Below, piece after piece: positions 31,306-35,255 of a stretch of DNA of 35,255 nucleotides. The DNA comes from Spirochaetales bacterium. GTDB taxonomy: Bacteria; Spirochaetota; Spirochaetia; Treponematales; UBA12059. The position numbers and the translations under genes were made by a program. Within the stretch, counting starts at the first letter, position 1; every line of letters starts with the position of its first letter. The DNA lies in assembly GCA_016928955.1 (NCBI GenBank), contig JAFGJV010000038.1, forward strand, positions 1-35,255. Reading direction: 5' to 3'. The notes beneath the pieces are model-generated. The model saw nothing but the letters and a program-made list of their open reading frames with translations, did not search any database and was not told the DNA's origin.

Positions 31306-31872
31306 ATGGACGCCGTCTTTGCCGTGGACAGCCAAGAGGACCTGGATACCGAACAGGCCGCCTTCGAGCTCTTTCCCCTCCTCGCGTCCGCCGGCAACGC
31401 CGTGCTCCGGGCGGAGTACGCCATTGCCCTGGCCGACCTCATTGGTAGCCCGGGCGAATTCCACAAATACGTGCGTGGCAACTCAGGCGACCTGGAAACG
31501 CGCAGGACGCGCCTTCTGACGGTATTCAGGGACAATATCCTGCTCCTGGTGGGCAAGACCTGGGTGGACCACCACGACGAAAAGCGCCGGGACGCCGCCA
31601 TCAAGCTGGTGGACGAACTTTGGGACCTGTCGCGCGCCGGACAATGGGCCACCGCCCTGTCCCGTTTCCGCTCCCTGTCCGCGGACCTGGCCTGGCTGCT
31701 GTTCGGCGAATCGCCCCTGGACCGCGGCTTTATGGACTACGTGTTCCGCATCGATCCCAAGCTCGGCATTTTCTACTGGTACGTGGACGCCCTGGGCCAG
31801 CAAGACCAGCCGGAGCCCGATCTTGCCCGGCTGGAATTCCTCATCGGCATATACGCCCTGTCAAGCTTCTGA
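31306..31872 (+). CDS. Hypothetical cytoplasmic protein
   Basis: A 188-residue protein I do not recognise. It is helix-rich and acidic, has no signal peptide or membrane helix, and shows no catalytic motif; a Tyr/Trp-rich stretch (IFYWYVDALGQQ) lies near residue 148. No Shine-Dalgarno sequence precedes the ATG. A perfect TTGACA (31270-31275) with a weak CATGGT 18 bases later would start transcription almost at the ATG. It is divergent from the signalling operon and ends 28 bp before a copy of the 109-nt element. It is convergent with the malic enzyme gene. Confidence 0.7.
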   Translation: MDAVFAVDSQEDLDTEQAAFELFPLLASAGNAVLRAEYAIALADLIGSPGEFHKYVRGNSGDLETRRTRLLTVFRDNILLLVGKTWVDHHDEKRRDAAIKLVDELWDLSRAGQWATALSRFRSLSADLAWLLFGESPLDRGFMDYVFRIDPKLGIFYWYVDALGQQDQPEPDLARLEFLIGIYALSSF

Positions 31873-31900
31873 CGCCCGCCCTCATCCCGAGCAGGCTGTT

Positions 31901-32009
31901 GGGAACCTCTAAAAACCCCATGGTTATTAGAGGTTCCCTGCGTTTTCGTCCGAAAACGCAAGGTTTTCTAAGGTAACCCTCTAAAAACTGCAGTTTTTAG
32001 AGGCTCCCT
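31901..32009 (-). repeat. 109-nt three-hairpin element, copy C (between convergent genes)
   Basis: Reverse orientation, differing from copy B at about eight positions. The ends, minus-strand AGGGAGCCTCTAAAAAC and the complement of the other end AGGGAACCTCTAAAAAC, are 17-bp terminal inverted repeats with one mismatch. Direct repeat CTGTTG occurs at 31896-31901 and 32008-32013 across both edges, and an outer imperfect repeat GCAGGCTGTTG / CAATACCCTGC (31891-31901, 32030-32040) encloses it. These edges look like the traces of an insertion. Confidence 0.92.
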
Positions 32010-32039
32010 GTTGAAACGCAGCGAGTTTTCAATACCCTG

Positions 32040-33503
32040 CTAGGCCTCGGACAGCGCCGTGCTGAGGGCGTCGGCCAGCATGGATGCCGGAGGTTCGGGC
32101 AGGGTGGCAAGCACGACCCTGAACAGCTCCCTGGACGCGTGTATGTCCGCGCGGGCCCTGGCGTACGCCTGGTCCCTGCCCAGCGGCACCCTGGCCAGGC
32201 CCTCGGCCACCGCCTGGTCGGCCACCTCGGCGGCCTCCAGCTCGAAGAGTCCGTCGTCGTCCATGGTCGGGAGTATGGATTCCGGCGTGATGCCCTCGGG
32301 CCTGTTCCTGGCAAAGTCGGCCAGGGCGTGGGCGCAACGCAGGGCCATGCTGTCCGATATGGCCTTGGCCCGTACCAGGAGGGCCCCTTTCAGGATACCG
32401 GGAAAACACACTGAATTGTTCACCTGGTTGGGAAAGTCCCCCCTGCCCGTGGCGACTATGTAGGCGCCTTCCTCTTTGGCGGCGTGCGGCCATATCTCGG
32501 GCACCGGGTTGGCGCACGCAAAGACCACGGCCTTTGGCCCCATGGACCGTACCCAGGGCCGCTTGACGGTGTCCGGCCCCGGCGACGACAGGGCTATCAG
32601 GGCGTCCGCCCCCTTGAGCGCGTCTTCCGGCAGCTTGAAGCGTTCCGGATTGGTGGCCAGGGCCAGCTCCCATTGCCGGTAGGCGTCGGGATCGGCCTCA
32701 AGGTCGGCCCTGCCCGCGTGTATGCCGCCTTTGCGGTCAAAAAGGCTGAGCCGCGCGGGGTCCGCCCCGTCGGCCATGAGAAGCCGGGCTATGGTCGTGT
32801 TGGCCGCGCCTGCCCCCAGAAGGACGATGCGGGCGTCGGCCAGGCGCTTGCCAGCCAGGTCCAGGGCGTTCCGGAGCCCTGCCAGGGTAACGCAGGCCGT
32901 GCCCTGGGCGTCGTCATGCCACACCGCTATGCCGGCAGAGTCGCGCAGGGCGTCCAGCACACGGAAGCACTGCGGCTGGCTGATATCCTCCAGGTTGACC
33001 GCCCCGAACGACGGGCTGGCCATCTTGACGAACTGTATCAGGCGCTCGGGATCGGGACGGCCCCTCTCGTCGCGATCGTTTACGCAGAGGGGCACGGCGT
33101 CCACGCCGCCCAGGTATTTCATCAGGAAGGCCTTGCCCTCCATGACGCCAAGCCCACCGGGCGGGGTAACGTCGCCGTCGCCCAGGACCCTGGTGGAGTC
33201 GCTGACCACGGCCACCGTGTTGCCCCTTCCGGACAGCTCGAAGGACGCGTCGTTGTGGTCGCGTATGGCCGTGGACACGGAGGACACGCCGGGCGTGTAC
33301 CAGGCGTTCAGCCAGGCGGGGCCGTACAGCCCGCAGCGGGGAGCGGTCTGTATCTTGCCCCCGTAAAAGCGGTGGGCGGCCTCGGACAGGACGCGGTAAA
33401 AGCGCGTCTGGACGCGGGCGCGTCGGTCGGGATCGGGTTGCAGGCGCTCCAGAACGGCGCTCAAGTTCCCCAGGTCCAGGTCGATACTTTCGTTATGGGG
33501 CAT
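32040..33503 (-). CDS. NAD(P)-dependent malic enzyme (decarboxylating)
   Basis: A 487-residue cytoplasmic enzyme that converts malate to pyruvate and CO2 while reducing NAD(P). The catalytic tyrosine is Tyr69 (WYTPGV) and the lysine is Lys124 (MEGKAFLMKYL). Metal ligands are Glu172-Asp173 (VNLEDI) and Asp197-Asp198 in VWHDDAQGTA. The dinucleotide fold is GAGAAN (230-235); later come FACANPVPEI and ATGRGDFPNQVNNSVCFPGI. The coenzyme cannot be assigned with certainty. GGAGG lies five bases before the ATG at 33503. A divergent pair with zwf, 58 bp apart, both of which generate reduced cofactor. Confidence 0.94.
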   Translation of the reverse strand: MPHNESIDLDLGNLSAVLERLQPDPDRRARVQTRFYRVLSEAAHRFYGGKIQTAPRCGLYGPAWLNAWYTPGVSSVSTAIRDHNDASFELSGRGNTVAVVSDSTRVLGDGDVTPPGGLGVMEGKAFLMKYLGGVDAVPLCVNDRDERGRPDPERLIQFVKMASPSFGAVNLEDISQPQCFRVLDALRDSAGIAVWHDDAQGTACVTLAGLRNALDLAGKRLADARIVLLGAGAANTTIARLLMADGADPARLSLFDRKGGIHAGRADLEADPDAYRQWELALATNPERFKLPEDALKGADALIALSSPGPDTVKRPWVRSMGPKAVVFACANPVPEIWPHAAKEEGAYIVATGRGDFPNQVNNSVCFPGILKGALLVRAKAISDSMALRCAHALADFARNRPEGITPESILPTMDDDGLFELEAAEVADQAVAEGLARVPLGRDQAYARARADIHASRELFRVVLATLPEPPASMLADALSTALSEA

Positions 33504-33518
33504 TGCGTCCTCCGCGCC

Positions 33519-33532
33519 ACAGTATATGCTGT
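33519..33532. promoter_or_regulatory. 14-bp imperfect dyad between malic enzyme and zwf
   Basis: ACAG-TATATG-CTGT, palindromic except at the central pairs, in a 58-bp divergent region. On the minus strand it includes TATACT, a likely -10 for malic enzyme, so a regulator binding here could control that gene and perhaps zwf. Confidence 0.4.
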
Positions 33533-33561
33533 AAGGCGGCTGGAATAGAAGCGGGAGAGGT

Positions 33562-35067
33562 ATGGACCTGTACTCCATGCGCGACATGCGCCAGGGTATG
33601 CTCAAGCTGGACACGGCCGGAACGGGCCAGCGGGTGGACGCCACGGTGGTCCTGCTCGGGGGCACGGGCGACCTAGCCACGCGCCGTGTGGCGCCGGCCC
33701 TGTGGAAACTGTGGCTCGGCGGCCAACTCGGCAGGCGGTTCAGGCTGGTGGGCATGGCCAGGCGGGAGCTGGACGACCAGGGCTACCGGGCCCTGCTGGA
33801 CGCGGCCATCCGCGCCTCCCTGCCGGCTGGCATGCCAGGCGACCCCGCGCGCGACGGCTTCCTGGACCGCGTATCCTACCTCCGGGGCGACGTGTCCGAC
33901 CCCGCTCCCTACGCCGCCCTGGCCCGCCTTCTTGCCGACCCTTCCGAAAACGCGCTGTTCTACCTGGCCTGCACGCCGGACCGTTTTGGCGACGCCGCCA
34001 GCCGCATAGCGGAAGCCGGTCTGGCCGGCACAAACTCGGGTACCGCCGGCTGGAGGCGCCTGGCCGTGGAAAAGCCCTTTGGCACCGACCTGCCCAGCGC
34101 CCGCGCGCTGAACCAGCTCCTTCACGAGCGCTACGACGAGGACGATATCCTGCGCGTGGACCACTACCTGGGCAAGGAAGCCGTCCAGAACATCCTATAT
34201 TTCCGCTTCTACAACGCCATCTTTGAGCCCCTGTGGAACCGCAAGCATATAGAACGGGTGGAAATATCCGCTACCGAGACAGGCGGCATAGGGGACCGCG
34301 GCGGCTACTACGACGACTCGGGCGCGGCCAGGGACATGCTCCAGAACCACCTCATGCAGCTGTTCTGCCTGGTGGCCATGGAACCGCCGGGCGATTTCTC
34401 CCCGGAGGCGGTGCGCGACGCCAAGGTTCGCCTCCTACGGTCGGTACCCCACGCCGGTCCCCTGGAAGCGCCGCTGGACTGCGTACGCGGGCAGTACGCC
34501 CAGGGCACTGACGGACCTGCCTACCTGGACGAACAGCGGGTCAGGCCGGGTTCCACCACGGAGACCTTTGTGGCCGCCCGGCTCACGGTGGACAACTGGC
34601 GCTGGAAGGGCGTGCCCTTCATCCTGAAAACCGGCAAGGCCCTGGCCGAGCGCGCCTGCCACATTGTCGTCCATTTCCGCAAGGACGATGATACCGCCTC
34701 GGAGGCCAACCGCCTCCTCCTGTCCATCCAGCCGGACCAGCGCGTCGTGCTGACCATCAACGCCAAGACCTCAGGCGGCGACTCCAGCGAACGCGAGGAG
34801 CTGGTGGGAGCCCTGCGCGACACGGCCGGCGCCTACCCTGACGCCTACGAGCGCATCCTGGGCGACGCTCTGCGCGGCTACTCGCAGCTGTTCATACGCT
34901 TTGACGAGGCCGAAGAGGCTTGGCGCCTGGTGCAACCCTTCCTTGAGTACTGGAAACGCCATCCCTCCAGCGGACTTGCCCTCTACCCGGCCGGCGGCAA
35001 CGGCCCGGACCTGGGCGCTCTGTACCGCCCAGACGCCGGCCAGGACAAGGCGGCCCGCGGAGCCTGA
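33562..35067 (+). CDS. zwf: Glucose-6-phosphate 1-dehydrogenase
   Basis: A 501-residue enzyme that oxidises glucose 6-phosphate to 6-phosphogluconolactone with NADP or NAD, the entry to the oxidative pentose phosphate pathway. The coenzyme site is LLGGTGDLATRRVAP (31-45; the usual motif is GASGDLA). EKPFG (170-174) and RVDHYLGKE (198-206, His201) form the substrate site and are followed by NILYFRFYNAIFEPLWNRKHIE. A short 25-residue N-terminal extension precedes the Rossmann domain. GGGAGAGG lies close before the ATG. It is divergent from malic enzyme; no 6-phosphogluconolactonase gene follows within the window. Confidence 0.96.
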   Translation: MDLYSMRDMRQGMLKLDTAGTGQRVDATVVLLGGTGDLATRRVAPALWKLWLGGQLGRRFRLVGMARRELDDQGYRALLDAAIRASLPAGMPGDPARDGFLDRVSYLRGDVSDPAPYAALARLLADPSENALFYLACTPDRFGDAASRIAEAGLAGTNSGTAGWRRLAVEKPFGTDLPSARALNQLLHERYDEDDILRVDHYLGKEAVQNILYFRFYNAIFEPLWNRKHIERVEISATETGGIGDRGGYYDDSGAARDMLQNHLMQLFCLVAMEPPGDFSPEAVRDAKVRLLRSVPHAGPLEAPLDCVRGQYAQGTDGPAYLDEQRVRPGSTTETFVAARLTVDNWRWKGVPFILKTGKALAERACHIVVHFRKDDDTASEANRLLLSIQPDQRVVLTINAKTSGGDSSEREELVGALRDTAGAYPDAYERILGDALRGYSQLFIRFDEAEEAWRLVQPFLEYWKRHPSSGLALYPAGGNGPDLGALYRPDAGQDKAARGA

Positions 35068-35123
35068 GCTCCCGCCTTGTGTGCCAAAGCCTTGATGTCA
35101 AACATGCTGAGCCAATTTCAAAA

Positions 35124-35171
35124 AGGAGCCTCTAAAGCTGCAGGTTATAGAGGTTTACCTTAGAAACCTTG
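35124..35171 (+). repeat. 109-nt element, copy D (truncated)
   Basis: AGGAGCCTCTAAA, then a changed loop and TAGAGG, followed by TTACCTTAGAAACCTTGC, aligns with hairpin I and the linker of the full copies. The match ends where hairpin II should begin. It lies about 56 bp after the zwf stop. Confidence 0.75.
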
Positions 35172-35255
35172 CTTACTGCCGCGAACCTTATTGGTCGCTC
35201 TGGGAGCTAGGGCTTCGTCCGACCTCAGGCAAGGGCGAACCTCGGCGTATACGCC
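35172..35255 (-). other. Window-edge open frame, unassigned
   Basis: On the minus strand a frame reads in from the window edge and ends TAA inside the truncated repeat (near 35162). The segment (YAEVRPCLRSDEALAPRATNK and so on) is not recognised and could be the C-terminus of a gene to the right or chance. The 12-bp palindrome GGCGTATACGCC lies at 35244-35255. Confidence 0.2.

Overview
The window reads as a piece of a GC-rich, anaerobic-type spirochaete chromosome (Spirochaetales, Treponema-like). Three things point there: the DUF4954 hexapeptide protein, the mix of short secreted lipoproteins and beta-barrel-like proteins, and the heavy use of AUA for isoleucine in otherwise GC-rich genes. 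The assignment is inference from gene content; no rRNA or other marker is present.

Layout. Positions 1-4540 are visibly AT-richer than the rest and hold one leftward operon: a tiny exported peptide, a membrane-anchored protein whose frame is cut by an amber codon, an ABC ATPase, an ABC-2 type permease and a lipoprotein. From 10220 down to 4545 runs a leftward housekeeping block: an M23 peptidase, rpsU (no ATG/GTG/TTG start; AUC is the only sensible one), a terminator, a DUF192 lipoprotein, def, fmt, a PASTA-repeat protein and an RMD1/DUF155-like protein. From 10284 rightward come a SpoIIE-type phosphatase with a TPR tail, a small membrane protein, and the serine operon serA-serC behind a long structured leader. 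From 14602 to 21691 are secreted and lipoproteins, an ECF sigma factor with a membrane-bound glycogen-binding-domain partner, a two-gene ThrE-type exporter, alanine racemase and a haemolysin III family protein. From 31127 down to 22182 is a tight six-gene signalling operon: DUF4954, CBS-HATPase, DRTGG, PHP, a giant hybrid histidine kinase and an NtrC-type sigma-54 activator. The right end has a small hypothetical gene, malic enzyme and glucose-6-phosphate dehydrogenase (the latter two divergent).

The most unusual structure is a dispersed 108-109 nt element built of three successive hairpins with near-matching inverted ends. There are three full copies (12311-12419, 14423-14531, 31901-32009), a truncated copy (35124-35171) and a degenerate one (4425-4460). 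Two copies bracket serA-serC, one lying inside the serA leader. Stem changes between copies are partly compensatory, so RNA or cruciform structure appears to be maintained. The other observations of most interest are the AUC-initiated rpsU whose Shine-Dalgarno sequence contains the stop codon of the upstream gene in the same frame, the 65-codon open frame beyond an in-frame TAG at 3069-3071, and the palindromes at the start of the signalling operon.

How the genes work together: def and fmt handle N-terminal formyl-methionine; serA and serC make phosphoserine from 3-phosphoglycerate; malic enzyme and G6PDH supply reducing power; the DUF4954-to-NtrC operon looks like a metabolic or redox sensing cascade ending at sigma-54 promoters. 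DRTGG/PHP/HATPase neighbours are known from hydrogenase-associated clusters of other anaerobes, but no hydrogenase gene lies in this window.
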